From assembly GCA_948567375.1 (NCBI GenBank), contig OX419759.1, forward strand, positions 51,984,593-52,048,592: a stretch of 64,000 bases of DNA, in the 5' to 3' direction. This document shows positions 11,264 through 24,190 of this stretch, one piece after another; position 1 is the first letter of the stretch, and every line of letters starts with the position of its first letter. The notes under the pieces were generated by a model that saw only the letters and a list, made by a program, of their open reading frames with translations, made no database searches and had not been told where the DNA came from. The position numbers were made by a program, and so were the translations under genes. This DNA is from Lunularia cruciata. Taxonomy: Eukaryota; Streptophyta; Marchantiopsida; Lunulariales; Lunulariaceae.

Positions 11264-12586
11264 GGAATAAATGACTTACTCAAAGGTACGACTTAAATAC
11301 TCTACTTAATTGGATATTAGGTGTTATCTATAAACTCTCACACCTCTAGTATAGGTACATGTATATCAATGCATATGTACTTCTCTCTGAAAAGTACTTT
11401 CAATAATTCAATCTAAGGGATTTGGGGGTGATGTAAAAAAGCAGTAACTATTTGTACAGTACGTGAGGAAAATTTTTATGGACGTGATAAGAGTATGCGA
11501 TAAGGGATATTTTATGGTACCCAGATTACATCCACCCTTACTAGATCACAAGAAGAAAGATGATTAGTTATATTTTATGGTAGGCTGAGGCTTACCGATG
11601 GGTTTCTAAGCTTTAGTTAGAAAGAAATAATGAATATTCCACAAGTTAATATTCTTCCACCTCTAAAATGATTAATTATATTATAATTACCTCTAACTAA
11701 TCTAACACGGAAACATCAAATCTAACTAATCTAATACGGAAACATCAACCCACCATTGAAATAGAAATTTCTTCCAAACAATGCAGCCCGGACTATAAAC
11801 GTGTAAATTTCTTTTTCGTATTCGTACTATTCATATATGTCAAAGTTTTTTTTACAATACCGTAACAGAAAACTTGCGGGCAGTGGTTCGGGGTCCCATC
11901 AGAAATTCGTAAATTTCCCATTTGAATCTTCCGATGTCCTTTAAAACATGGAACTTGTGTCACCGTCCACGGAGCGATCCTCAGGTAACCATCGGGGCTT
12001 CCCTCCCAATCACGCTGGGGAAGGGCCTCCAAATCTCCCTCCAAATCTCCCTCCAAATCTGACAGCAAACCGTCCCCGTACCAAAGATGTGTGGTGCCCG
12101 TGGGTGTTGGGAAGTCACGTCTTCACCTATATGTACATGCAAAGGGTTTGTTCTAATGTCGAATTCGTAGCTAGAAGCACCTGCTGCGCTGGACTATTCC
12201 CAGAACCAATTTCCCTCGTGCCCACAAGTACATGGCTTTTAATAATGATATCACACTCTGTTCATATATAATCCAGAAGAAAACACTGTCAAAGAGTACA
12301 CAACGAAGGAAGAATAATAAAATCTGAGTGGGTCTCCGTTTACTGCTTCTTCCTTCTCTTTATTATGGCTATAAATTCAACAAGTTTCGTAAGAGAAATT
12401 CTATTTGCAATGAAGATGAAACAGGTCAAATGTATTCGTTGGATACTTCTTTAAAGATGTAAAGAAATTTTGCTTAATCGGTGATCAAACTCAAAACCAA
12501 GACTTTTACCGAAGCTGCAAGGAACAAACCCTAAAAGGAATAAAGATAAAAGTAAACATGGAAAATCAAAATCTCACTGAACTATC
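11264..12586. other. Non-coding stretch shared with unit 3
   Basis: AT-rich and similar to 58901-60345. No gene is supported. Around 12028-12060 there are about three tandem copies of a 12-base motif ('ctccaaatctcc'). At the matching place unit 3 instead carries about 130 bp of extra open sequence. Similarity with unit 3 stops at 12586. Confidence 0.5.
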
Positions 12587-14442
12587 CTATCAAACTGTTC
12601 TTTTGCACAATATGGTTAAGGGTATGTTCACAATATTTTGAAATTACAATGGTATATTCCAGATTACGGCAAAATACAAAGGTACTTCTGAAGTTTTCCC
12701 TTGATTTTTCTCACGCTGGTGTAAAAGTTGGATGACGTACGACAACCACAAAAGTGTAAAATTCATATCTTCTTCCTTGCACATACATACGCGCGTTTTT
12801 CATAATATTAGCGATATGAGAGGTAGAATTTAGTGAACGTAAGATCCATCAACCCACCCTAAATTGTAAATGTACACAATTATATTTGAAGAGGGCTGGG
12901 CTGATTCGGATATTATTCGTATTTCCTAATCATGAAAAACAAAATTTCATGTTTATCCTAATCATAACTTGAATATCTACAAAATTTTAATCAGATTTAT
13001 TTGGTTCAACTCACTTTAAAGTAATAATATACAAGTTTATCCCTTGCAAGTAAAACGGGTAGTACTACATAAGAATGAGCGAAATAATCCTTAGCTTTGA
13101 ATTATCTAAAATTCTAAAGGCGCTAATAGTTTCAAAGATTGAAATAATTCCATAATAATATCCATTCTTGTATATACCCCTGTCAATAATATTCACCTCT
13201 AATTTCATGTGTGTAGTTAGCGCGCATATGTAAGCATTATCTCTAATTATCTAATTAGTTCTCCTAAACTAGAAGCAGGGCCCTCATGGAATAATCAAAT
13301 ACACACTAGTGAAGTAAAAATGACTTTCATTTACTGAAATTTTGTCTATTTTCATATAAATTGTGACTGAGGATGGAAGGCATATTCACACCACTTAGAG
13401 TAGATTCTACATATATAGAAACTTAACAGTACCTCAACTTTGGCACTTAACGGCCCCACCCCAAGAGGCACTTAAAAATACCCCAAAGTGTGACTTGGAT
13501 TTAGTCAGTACGTGGTGGCACAGGCCGACTAAATTTAGACTGCATAATTTCGTTTGTGTAAAGGACAGCGAAGGTTATAGCAATTCTGGGAGGTTTCCGA
13601 CAATCCCTGTTAGCTAACAGATTCGCTGGCACGTCAGCTCATATTTGCCGCCAACTAAGACTACTAGATGTCACGTTGAGCTTTGGGGTGTTACTAAGTC
13701 TTTCTCCAACTTGGAGTGCCACGTTGGGCCTAACTGCCAACGTTAGGGTCCTGTTAAGTCCATCTCCGCTAGCTACTAAGTTCTTTAATAGTGACGTGAA
13801 CTGTGAAGTGCAAAGTGCGAGAAGACTGCAGACACTCCAGACTTTTTTAGTTGTTTCTGCTGAAGGCAGAGTATATTGCGGTATCAATTCCTGGTCAAAA
13901 CAGCGATATACTAGTTGCACAATTTGGGCATCTTAGAGCATGCAGGAGGATCAGGAGCCTCAACTTCATCCTCGAGGATATAGAAGATCAATAGTTAGTT
14001 TGTTCGCTGTAACTCCTACCGGGGACATTCCAGATTTGAAGCTTGTAAATTGCTAGTTCTGGTTGCTTGATCAAGAAGCTGCATCAACAAGAGCCTTGAT
14101 TGATTATTACCCTGTCGACAATTTGAGGTTTTGTACAATGGAGATTCACTAACCACACAGTCTCGCGTGAGGACATTCATACTAACAGCAGCATTTGTTG
14201 TGTTCATAAGTAGAAGAAGATCTAAAAGTTGAATTTCTTTGGGTCTGTTAACGTTTGCTAAGGAGTTATGCAGTTGACATATGCTGTGAGTTTGATTCTT
14301 GTGATTTTTCACAACCTACTCGGTCCGAGGAGTATTTTATTCGTTTGAACTAGTTTATTTTTGTTGCTTGACCTTCAACCGAACTATTTGGAAGTCATTA
14401 GCTTTGCGAACCTTTGCTGTTCTCAACTGGTGCCTTGGAAGT
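12587..14442. other. Unit 1-specific stretch, no gene seen
   Basis: Has no counterpart in unit 3, where 60346-61110 occupies this place. The first half is AT-rich. Around 13420-13800 the text ('cctcaactttggcacttaac' and so on) has the look of a decayed plant transposon, but no ends can be defined. The short frames at 13639-13936 and 14016-14312 show no recognisable domain. Confidence 0.4.
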
Positions 14443-14647
14443 TATTGTCTATACATATTCTATCTCACTAACTCTGACATGACAGAGCATATATACACAG
14501 TCTTTGTGTGTAAGTCCCCCGCAACTCATCCCTGTCACCCGTGCCATAATCAAACCAGGGCTTCCCCACTGGTCCCGTGCCCCATGGTGCCTCCGTTCTG
14601 GCACCTGCTTCACGGAATGACAAACACTCCCCCAACAAGCAGACATG
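14443..14647 (-). repeat. 3' LTR of the Ty1/copia element (left end)
   Basis: Matches 18171-18339 across most of its length, with shared 'agcatatatacaca', 'tttgtgtgtaagt' and 'gccataatcaaacca'. On the minus strand it would begin with 'TGTTGGGGGAGTG', a typical copia LTR start. Confidence 0.7.
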
Positions 14648-15002
14648 CCGGCAAGCTCAAAATGCAAATTGTGAGTAGAATGGGCGAGCGCCTTGGTGAG
14701 CATGTTGGCGGAGTTGTCCTATGAGACGCAGTGGAACAATGAGATTTTACCAGAGCGAATATATTCATGGATGAAGTGATGGCAAATATCTATGTGTTTG
14801 GAGCGCTCATGGAAGTGCGCATCGTGTGCGAAAGAAATGGTGACCTGGTTGTTGCTGAAGAGTGGAGTTGATCTAGGCGTGGAGAACCCAAGTTCCACAA
14901 CAAGAGAGCAAAGCCAGATGGCTTCCTTGGTAGAGTACGCAATGGCTATGTATTCTGCTTCCATTGTCGAGAGTGCGACCGTAAGCTATTTCTTTGAGCT
15001 CC

Positions 15003-15123
15003 AGCTGACCATGCCGCCAACAAGCTTGAAAACATACCTGGAGACAAAACAAACAATTGATCAAGCTGACCATGCCGCCAACAAGCTTGAAAACATACCT
15101 GGAGACAAAACAACAATTGATCA
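15003..15123. repeat. Tandem duplication of about 60 bp inside the copia fossil
   Basis: The segment at 15003-15063 is repeated at 15064-15123 almost exactly. The sharp identity inside an otherwise old element suggests a later local slippage event. Confidence 0.9.
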
Positions 15124-18100
15124 AGGATTGTGCACAATCAGCATCATTGAAGCCGATAAGTCCATGGTCGGCCAAGTTGTAGTAGATGAGACCAAGAGTC
15201 TTGGTTCCCTTGAGGTATTGCCTGACATGCTTGACGGTGGTCTAGTGCATCTTGGACAGATGCGGGTGAATTGATTGATAGTCTAAACAACAAAAGCAAT
15301 GTTGGGACAAGATCCAATAGCGGCATACATGAGGGAACTGATGGCGACGGCATAGGGAACATCCGCCACAAGATGTGCATCTACTTTGGCAAGTGGCATG
15401 AGTTTGACTAAAGGACGGCATGTTAACATGATGGCAGTCTTGCATGCCAAACCTTTCAAGGATGGTTTCAATGTAGCATCCTTGATGAAGTGTAATTGTA
15501 TGAACTTGTCGGTTGCAGACAACATGTAGGCCGACCAAAGATTTGAGCTCACCAAGGTCGGTAACTATGAAGTGCATGCTAAGTTAGGTTTGAATTGATC
15601 AAGATCAGGATGGGTGCTTAACATGGCAGTGTCATCCACATGAATGACAATCATCATGATTTTGGTGTTGTGCTTGTGGTAATTATGAGGGTCAGTCTCA
15701 AAGTGTGTAAATCCAAGAGTGTCAAGCATGACGGTGTTGAGACGGTGTTGAACATAGCTTATGTTATTCCAAGCTCGACCGGCTTGGTTGAAGTTGCAAG
15801 GTGCTTTGTTGAGGAGGATGTGTATGTTCCCATCATCAAAACAAGGAGACTGATGCATGTAAATGTCCTCATTGAGCTTGGAGTTAAGATACACATGTTT
15901 GATGTTGAGACCGTTGACTTCAAGTTAGAGTGTGGCAGCAAGTGAAAGAACAACACAAAAAGACTCAAGAAGCATGAAGGGAGCATATGTCTCAAAATAG
16001 TCTTGGCCAAGATTTTAGGAGAAGCCTTCACCAACACGGAAGGCCTTGTAATTTTTAATGGTACCAAGCATGTTATGTTTGATGAGAAAGATACAACGGC
16101 AACCAATAGCCTTTTTGCCTGCTAGAAGTTCAAGCATTGTAAATGAATCTAAATCCTCCAATCGTTTCCACTTTACACTCATCACCTCATCCCACTTATC
16201 CCAATCCTCTCTCTCCCTCACCTCCTCTAGAGTCCTTAGTTGATCTTGGGATTGAAAGCAGAAAATAGTAGTAGGTGCTTGTGTCCTAATGGCACATTAT
16301 ATTTGGTGACATAGAGTCACTTGTAGTTGATATGTTCAAAAATGCAATGTGGTGGTTGAAGTTCCTTGAGTGTAGTGGGTGTATTCCTAGTAGAGTGTAG
16401 TGCTTTCATCATCTTTGATGTGTCTTGCATATATTTCATTGGAGGAACACCTAACGATGCATTTAGCGAGCATGTTTGGTGACAACATGGATGACATGGC
16501 AAGCATAGAAGATGAATTGTGCTCCCTTCCAAGATGGGAAAGGAGAACATCTGGTTGAGTGATATGTGGTATGGTTCGGCAAGGAAAGATGATGTTTTGC
16601 AAGACCATGACCTGATGGCAGTCTAGGGTATAGTAGCAAAAGTTGTCACCATTGTCATTGATGCCAATAAAGATGCATTTTTCTGATTTTGGGTTGAGAT
16701 TTGACTGATGCGGAGATGGAACTATTTCCCAACAATTGAGACCAAACTCTTGAATTTCTTATATATCAGGCCGTTGCTTCCAAAAAGCGTCATATGGTGT
16801 CTTTCCTTGGAGCACCTAAGTTGGGATGTGGTTCTTGATGTAGGCTATGTAGTTAATTGCTTCCTCCCAAAGGAAACAAAACAATTTGTGTGCAATGATA
16901 ATTGCCTATGCATGTTTAAAAAGTCTGCAATTGAGACACTCTATGACACTATTTTGAGAAGGTGAGTAGGGAGTAGTAGTGCGGATGACAATACCACAAG
17001 AATCGGCATAAGAATTGAAATTGCCTTTGTTGTTTTCATGGGAATTATCAACATTGATTTTCTTGATGGGAGGCTCAACTTGGTTATTTACAAGTTTCTC
17101 ATAGTGCTTGAAGCAATCAAGAGCAAAAGAGCATGACTTCATGAAATAGACCATAATGGTATGCAATCCAATATCTATGAGGTCAAAAAATAATTATTTC
17201 TTTGGAGAGACTCAACTCAAGAAGAGCCTTGGATATATGAAAAGATAAGATCATCAATCTCATGATCTTGATTTGTGGTGGTAATGGGGAATGGGGCTGC
17301 ATGATGCTTGGCTTGGATGCAAGCCTCACAATCAAATTTGATGTTGGATAACTTGTCTATGTCCATGCCTTTGACGAGATTGTCATGGTGCATTTGAGCA
17401 AGCTATTGCTTGTTCAAATGGCCAAGAATGCAATGCCAATTGTATCATGTGCAAGCAACAAGAACAATGGTGGGCCACTTAATGACCATGTGGTAAAGTT
17501 GGCCTGTTTTATGTGATATTGTATGTACATGATGAATAGAGCACAATCCCAAATGATGTGGCATTGTGGAGAGCGCTATAAGGATTATCAATGAGAATTA
17601 TTCATTGATAAACATACCATTGAGCATTGTGAACTCCTCCTCAACTTGATTAACTTCCTAATTCCCTCCTCTATCACTGCTCCTTCCTTAATGACATACA
17701 TCAACAACTTTCTCCTTCCCAATATCAAAGCCAAAGTTCTTGTAGTTGTGAAGACAATTTTCAGAGTGCTCCAAGAGATCATGGTGGTCGTAGCACTTGA
17801 GATGTGCACAATCAAGGTGGGAAAAACTTGGAGCTTGATGGCAAAGAATGCCTTTTGAATGCCCTTGTTCCCAACTTCAAGTTGCAAGGCATAGTTGGTG
17901 GCTTTGTGCAATTGATGTACTTGGTGTCCCCTTGGTGGTCAAGGATGCCACTCATCTGAATCTTCCAAGTGATGTAGTTTTCTTCACCTTTGAGAAGCTT
18001 GATGCAATAGATAGAGGATGTATCATTGGCCATCTAGACATAACTTTGGCAATATTGGTGAAGTGATTAGAGTTTGATCCACAATGAATTAACAATGTGA

Positions 18101-18170
18101 GATTGATCCAACTATTGAATTGACCAATCAAATTCAGAGTGATTGGTGATTAACTCATGAGCCCATAACC

Positions 18171-18339
18171 TATTGTAGATACATAGTCTATCTCACTTAA
18201 TCTGATACAAGAGAGCATATATACACATAGTCATTGTGTGTAAGTTCTCTATGCCTCATCTATGTCACCCATGCCATAATCAAACCAATGCTTGCTGATT
18301 GTTCCCATGCTCCACAAAGCCTATGTTCTACCTAAATCT
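18171..18339 (-). repeat. 5' LTR of the Ty1/copia element (right end, truncated)
   Basis: Partner of 14443-14647. The outer part is missing, and the sequence passes at 18340 into text shared with the peroxidase copy 2 flank ('taaatctaacatgcatagct'). Confidence 0.7.
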
Positions 18340-18468
18340 AACATGCATAGCTGAAATCCAATCCTGCCGTGCAATCTTATTGCATCTGTCGGAGGATATC
18401 CCTGAACTGCAAGTATGCTGGCCCTAACATTTGACCGCTCCATCCCTACGCAAGGGAATCAGTTACCA

Positions 18469-20280
18469 TTACAAGCGGGCTTCGACGACAGCACAGTGTT
18501 TCCTCCATCCATAAGGATTCACTGTCTGAATATTGCCCATTGTGATCATAGCCACTCCGAAATCGTACAAGAATGACTGAGAGTCTTGCAGGGCCTTGAT
18601 AGCGTATTGTACACCCAAGGGGTCGCTCATGAGTGTCACGTCTGATTCCATAAGTCCTTTGTTTGACAGAAGATCCAAGTAATAAGTAGAATCGAAAGTC
18701 CCATTTGTTGAGTCCGAGGCCATGAAGTTTAGAGGCTGGTCTTCTGGGCACCGAGTCTTGAGCCAGGCAGCAAAAGCTGCGTCCAATGAAGGGTCTGTAT
18801 TATTTTGACCATCGAAGTTGTACAGTCTCTCAAGGAATGCTCCACAGTGAAATTGTCCAATGGAATGTCCACCTGTATTTGATCATGAGGTCAAGCAAAA
18901 GGATTACGATGAGGGACGATAGCATGTGTTCAATCTGCAGTGCGCTCAGGCTAGGTCAATAAAGCGCTAAGTATGTGTATCTTGTTTAACAGGATTGATT
19001 CTAGATGTTGAAAACTTATAAGCACAGGAATCAGTAGATCTGAAACCACACGGTTTCATGCTCACCTAATTGAACTGCAACTGTGAACAAAATTCTGAAA
19101 GGATGCCTAAATGTGAAATCACTTGAGTGAACGTGAAAATTTTTGGGGGTCCGGTTGTACCTGACAGGATAATCATATCCCGTGCGTCAAGTCCAACTTT
19201 CGCGAAAGTAGCAACCAGCTGGGCAAAATCGTCTGTTCGTTTGGGCAAGCTGCTGTTTACTGCTTCCGCGATTGAAACAGCCCCGTCCACTCTGCCCAGG
19301 AATACTGGCCAAGCCCAGCCACCAACCTGTGGTATGTGGTTATGTAAACACAGCAACATAGTAAGCCTCATCTTCTGTTCTGATGTCGGTTTCGAATTCT
19401 GATAGTTCTGCATGGAACTTTGAACTTGTATCTTCAACGGCAATGGTAGCGTCTTCACGTCGCAAGGATGAAATAATCAAATTTTTTTTGTGGTTATAGA
19501 TTGTCAATAGCTATAACTAGTGCTTTATCTAAGCTATCTTATAGCTTACATAATGTCTATAGCTTATCATGGTCAGGCATAATCACTTGAAACTGTGGTC
19601 CTTGCTTGGGTCCTATTTTGCTTTCATCTTGGTACGTGGCACCGGTAGATGTCCAGGAAACAATTTCAGAATGTACTCACTCACCTTGGCAGTTGCGTCT
19701 CGTGCTACCAAAGCCAAAATGTCAGCACATGATACCACACCAGGGCATTCACACTCGAGCTTCATTTTGATCTCATCAATCTTCTCGAAACCTCTTAAAG
19801 ACCCTTTGTTTAGTAGAGCATCCTTTTCGGCTACCATATCTTGGGTTGAGTTGAGAAGCACGGATCCATCACAACCCTGTATATTCACATATTGCAAATC
19901 TCGTCACAAAACTGGCACTTTCAAGTTTCCTGTACAAGCTTAACTGTTCTCGACATAGTACACAAATTTTGCTTAGCATAAAGATTCGGACTAGAAACCT
20001 TTTCAAATCTTGGGAACAAATTTGGAATGGATAATAGAAAATAGTAACTTACTCCAACGAAGCAGTCATGGAAATGCAAACGCATAAGACCTGCAGCCAA
20101 TCCCCAATCTGCCTCGACAATTGCATCTACCTGTTGCTTCACTACGGTTGTCACCTGTGGACAGGTATTCTTATAGAAATCCACAGAAAGTTCGGCATTT
20201 GAAACTACTGCTGCTACTCCCAGCAGAAACATCATCACGCTCATTGCCAAGTACGACAGTGTCGACTGTGAGACTGCCAT
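18469..20280 (-). CDS. Class III (secretory) plant peroxidase, copy 1
   Basis: Four exons on the minus strand: 20280-20053, 19876-19685, 19326-19161 and 18872-18469. All introns are GT..AG and the joined 990 bases give 329 residues, the usual length for this family. Residues 1-29 form a hydrophobic signal peptide, so the product is extracellular or vacuolar; it is a haem enzyme oxidising phenolics with H2O2. The distal site 'RLHFHDCF' gives R67 and H71. The proximal haem ligand is H198 in 'LSGGHSIGQ', and 'GCDGSVLL' follows the distal site. All eight conserved cysteines can be placed (C40, C73, C78, C126, C205, C237, C322 and one of C118/C120), with one extra Cys in 'ECECPG'. The intron positions are the ancestral three of the family. 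Copy 2 at 61249-63064 differs at about six residues. Substrate cannot be told from sequence. Confidence 0.95.
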
Positions 20281-20403
20281 TGTGGAGACCTTGTTTGCTA
20301 GTGTCTTCTGATCTCTCGTCTAATTCCTGTATCGACGTAAGATTCGTGATCCCTTACCTAGCCAAAGGTAGTTCGACCCCCGCAAATGGTCAAAACCACC
20401 TTT

Positions 20404-20642
20404 CTGCACAATTATAAAAAGAGCGCGTGAGGAATAGCAAGAAGAAATTTGAATAACGAATCTGAAGTTGATCAGTGTGATTCAATTTAGGTGATGTCAT
20501 GTATATGCACTTAGACCTATTGGCAAGACCTAGTTCAAACATGTAAACACCAAGAAAAAACTTCACTTACGTGCAAAGGTGAAGGGTGTGGAGAAGAACT
20601 CTCGACTTGTGAGTTGTGATCTGTGATAGTCCACCATTTATA
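20404..20642 (-). promoter_or_regulatory. Putative promoter TATA box and 5'-UTR intron of peroxidase copy 1
   Basis: On the minus strand, TATAAA lies at 20642-20637, which would place transcription start near 20608. A good donor (CAC|GTAAGT, intron from 20570) and acceptor (GTGCAG|AAA, intron to 20404) suggest a 167-base intron in the leader. All these elements are kept in copy 2 (TATA at 63426-63421). Confidence 0.4.
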
Positions 20643-21062
20643 CGTCATTTGGGCGACCTGAAGACTGCAACAGCCTTGTCTTTTCTCCCACACCTTCGTG
20701 GTCTGTGTTAGGCATGTTCTATCGGAATAAATGTTGACGAACCAGGAACGCATAACTTTAATGTTAGACTAAGATTTAGAAGGATTCTTGGCATGGAATG
20801 AGGCACCGGGGTGGATTCGATGGCTGTTGTGAAGCACTCCTGTAGATTTTGCATAGTTGCAGCTGAGGTGATAGATTTTTTTGGGTGGCAAGGATGACAG
20901 TAAATACTCCTAAGGGGTAAAACCCGCATAAGACTTCCTAGATATCCTATAGATGACCAGCCATCTAGTCAGAAACAAACAAGCTTTAGTAGGGAACGGG
21001 AAACCTTGTATAGTATCTGAGGTCATCCTCAACTGTCGTCGTATTAACTTCAACTAACTCAT
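20643..21062. other. Upstream region of peroxidase copy 1, up to the unit junction
   Basis: Conserved with 63427-63845. Short minus-strand frames here show no recognisable domain. Similarity to unit 3 ends at about 21062, where block A begins abruptly. Confidence 0.5.
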
Positions 21063-22641
21063 TACCTCCTTCCCCATATTGCTATGGCTGTCAAAATTAT
21101 GTGCAAATTCAAATGTAAACTCTGCATGTTTTCCAACACTTCTTGACATTTTCCTCCTCTTCCAAAAATCACTCTCAGCTTCTTTCACCCTTTGCCTTAA
21201 ATTATTCTCCTTTATGAATATCAGACTTTGCTCCTCAGTGAGTCTACCTCTCCTAGATGGATCATCATTTACTTCATCACTTAATCATTAATTGGATCTC
21301 CATGGAATTGAGACGGCAATGAGTCAAACTCAAAGGGAGTCATATTCTCATCCTCTAGCTCATCTACCATAGGTAAGGCATGGCTAGTGTCCTTTGGCTA
21401 GTGTCCTCCTTGGATACAGGGAATTGAAAGCTGATATGGAGTATTGTGAGATGGGAAGCAATTCTCATCTCTTAAAAAACTCCCAAGAAACAACATAGCC
21501 TCCAACCTCCAAGAATCCTACTTCATCTTCTTATTGCAAGCTTGCAAAATCATCAACAAATCTATCCTCTCCAACACTTATATTTGCATCTACATCAATA
21601 TTGGTAGTCTTGTCCTCAATTCCCATGGTAATTTCAACAATATCATTCTCATCTCCAAGAGCCATATTTAAAACTGAAGGAGGGAATGTATTTCCTTTCC
21701 CCCAAACATGATATCCATTTGGTAGTAACGAGGACAACAACAATTCAATTTATTGTCAATGACCAACCCTCATTTGATTTCCATTTCAGTGATCTCTCCC
21801 CTATGTACTTCTCCCTCCAGCCTCTGGCACAGTTCTTAGTTAATTTTGCACCCTTCATAGTCTTGAGAAACCCAATACCTAAAGTCATCAAATGATTGGC
21901 ATATACAAGAATGTTGTGCTCTTTTGCACCACTTGCTACCCATCATCTCCCCTATGTATTTTTCTAAAGTGCTCTGAGCCCTTCATATATTCAAGAAGTT
22001 TGCATATAGTGATGAGGAATCATACAGAACCAATCATCACATTGCTGCTATTACTTTGTTAATTGGAAAAGATTTGCTTGTGGCTTGAGGAATTTTATCT
22101 TCATTTCCTCTACATCTCATCATAGGAGAAGGCACATTCATTGGAGGATTCAACAAAGGAAGCATATTTAGGGGATAAGGTATACAAGACCAGTTATTCA
22201 TGGGAGGAGGAGGCACTACTAATATTGTTCTCAAAAGACTTAGAAATCTCAAGTTTGGACTAACATTTTGAGGAATTTGGACAATATGATGGACAAGAAG
22301 GTGCACTCACTGATAAAGACTCAGTATGATCTAGACTGTTTTCTAAAAATGTACATGTGTTTGGAGGAGCTACAAAGAAAATTGGAGCATAAATAACCAT
22401 CTATAAATTGCTATATATATAGTTGAACCAATTCTATGCAATCAAAGTATCAAGATTAAAATCTGCAAAGTTGGCACACAAATGCTCAAAATCAGCAACA
22501 AGAACATCCTTAATTTCTTCATATGCAGCCCAAAGGTGTCTCTATTCTTTGAACATGGATGATTGCAAATTGAACCTGTAGCTGTGGAAAAAACTATTTT
22601 GACTTCTGAATTTGAATCTCAATTTCACTTGCAAGAGGAGA

Positions 22642-22642
<1 letters not shown>
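21063..22642 (-). repeat. Repeat block A, copy 2 (truncated at the unit junction)
   Basis: Matches A3 from about 48115 onward. The left edge falls inside the block and abuts the peroxidase copy 1 upstream flank, with 'catt' shared by both parents at the joint. The right edge runs into the CT/TA microsatellite. The protein-like minus-strand pieces include 'NTFPPSVLNMALGDENDI'. It is decayed, and its class is unresolved. Confidence 0.6.

Positions 22643-22722
<80 letters not shown>
22643..22722. repeat. Compound microsatellite (CT)n(TA)n
   Basis: About 45 bases of CT repeats followed by about 34 bases of TA repeats, joining block A2 to block R2. Frames through it are artefacts of the dinucleotide repeat. 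Confidence 0.95.
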
Positions 22723-24190
22723 TATTGGCCACATGGATTATGGTCTTGTACTCTTTGAGTGCTTTTATGTATATAGATGGTGGAGAGTTGAGAGAGGGAG
22801 TGTGTTTTAGTTTGAGAAATCTAGAGTGAGAGGAGGATGTTGAGAGTTGTAACAAAGAGCGAGTGTTAGAGTGTTAGAGGAAGCATTTGAGCAAGAGATG
22901 TCCCGTGGTCCTGATTTACCCGTTTCTAATTTTTTTTCCCATCAGACTTTAGATTCTATACCATGATGGTTTACAGGATTGGATGGTGGTATGTTTTGGG
23001 GTGGCATTCATGGAGATGATGATTGAAACCTGGATCTTGTTGTCCTTCTATTTTTTACTTATGAGTAAATATAAGATTTGACAATCTATTTACTTTTACA
23101 GATGGAATATAATCTAATTTTGCTTATGACCTTCAAGATCGAGTTGTGGGGCACATTTGTCAAAAAGTGAAGGAACTAAATGACAAAATTACAACAAATT
23201 GGGTACAAGAGTGGAAGTATGGAGTCTTTAAGGACCAAAGGAGTTTGGGGAAGGCAGTCAAGGAGAGTATACTATGGTTGGAGAGAGGAGTTGATAGGCT
23301 ATAGTTTAGAGACTAAAATTGAGTAATTTGAGTCAATTTTTTGAGAGATATTATTGATTGGATCAAGGAGGTAGAATTCATATTGAGGAGCACAAGAGAG
23401 AAAATTTGGAGAGCTATGTGAAACATTTAATGATCTATTAAAAGGGTTAGAGAGTAGACAAAGTGCTTATAGTGCTGAGCTCAAGAAATTTTAGGGTTTG
23501 ATCTATCTCAAATCATATATGGTCAACTGAAATTGGAGCTCTTGAAAGTGAGGTGTTGGAGATGAGATGCTAATCAAGTTCAAAACTTTGGTCACTCTTT
23601 AAGTTGTAGTTTGAATTATCTCATAAAAATTTCCAGTATTGTTGGTAGTTAGGGCTTGTACTTATACACAAAGGTTTTATATGAATTACTCAAATTGATA
23701 ATTTAGGGTCTTGGATCAAGCATAATTGGGTTTCAAGAGCTCAAAAATAAACTCAACTCAAGAATTGATTCATATCTAGGATTGGGGTTAGATTAGGTTT
23801 GGTTGAGCATTTCATAAGCTTGGTAGAGCATTTCTATCTTGTATCATGATTCAGTGTCAATTCTACTATTTGTGTGATTATGATTGGGTATTTTAGATTG
23901 CTAGAGTATTTTTTAGTATTAATTGTTTCTCTGATCTAGAAATATGGGGAAATTTACCAATAACCAAGAGCAATCTCTAAATTAAGGATTTTGAAATAAC
24001 CATAGAAATTACAAAAAAAGAGTCAAAGTTTGAGAGCTTTTCAAGGGAGCTATAGTGATCATATTGTAGCTTATTTTCTATGATTGGAAAGCTTATCTTA
24101 AAGTAGGCTTTCTATGGAATTCTAGAGCTTTTGAATCCAAGTCACAAATAGAAAGTTACGCCTATTTGATTTACATAGGATTTTCCCATC
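22723..24190. repeat. Repeat block R, copy 2 (with the fuller left end)
   Basis: This copy and the inverted copy at 37718-39170 include about 150 bp ('ggtcttgtactctttgagtg' and so on) that the R copies in units 1 and 3 lack. At 24190 it jumps to sequence matching about 5190 of unit 1, skipping roughly 1 kb. It is decayed. Confidence 0.55.

Larger units (their letters stand above)
14443..18339 (-). mobile_element. Ty1/copia LTR retrotransposon, broken fossil, minus strand
   Basis: Reading on the minus strand, parts appear in Ty1/copia order: a gag-like start near 18030 ('KLLKGEENYITWKIQM'), integrase-core sequence near 16910-17160 ('TTPYSPSQN'), reverse transcriptase near 15240-15900 and RNase H near 14720-14965 ('KHIDICHHFIHEYI'). 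Related short terminal repeats lie at about 14443-14647 and 18171-18339; the right-hand one, the element's 5' LTR, is truncated where it meets the peroxidase 3' flank. The element is clearly broken, with many interruptions throughout. The LTRs have diverged visibly (roughly 20% by eye), so the insertion is old. It is absent from unit 3. Confidence 0.88.

Noticed and set aside
15001-15125. Short direct repeats as a CRISPR-like or satellite array
   Set aside because: There are only two adjacent copies inside a retroelement fossil, with no spacers.
19127-19943. Plus-strand frames of 91-124 codons across the peroxidase gene
   Set aside because: They are antisense shadows of peroxidase exons. The minus-strand exons carry all family motifs and splice in phase. 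The same holds at 61915-62727.
20406-20425. TATAAAAAG on the plus strand as a promoter
   Set aside because: It points away from the peroxidase gene, no plus-strand gene follows, and it lies inside the putative leader intron.
22563-22855. Frames with Ser-Leu/Ile-Tyr or Arg-Glu runs
   Set aside because: They are translations of the CT and TA dinucleotide repeats.
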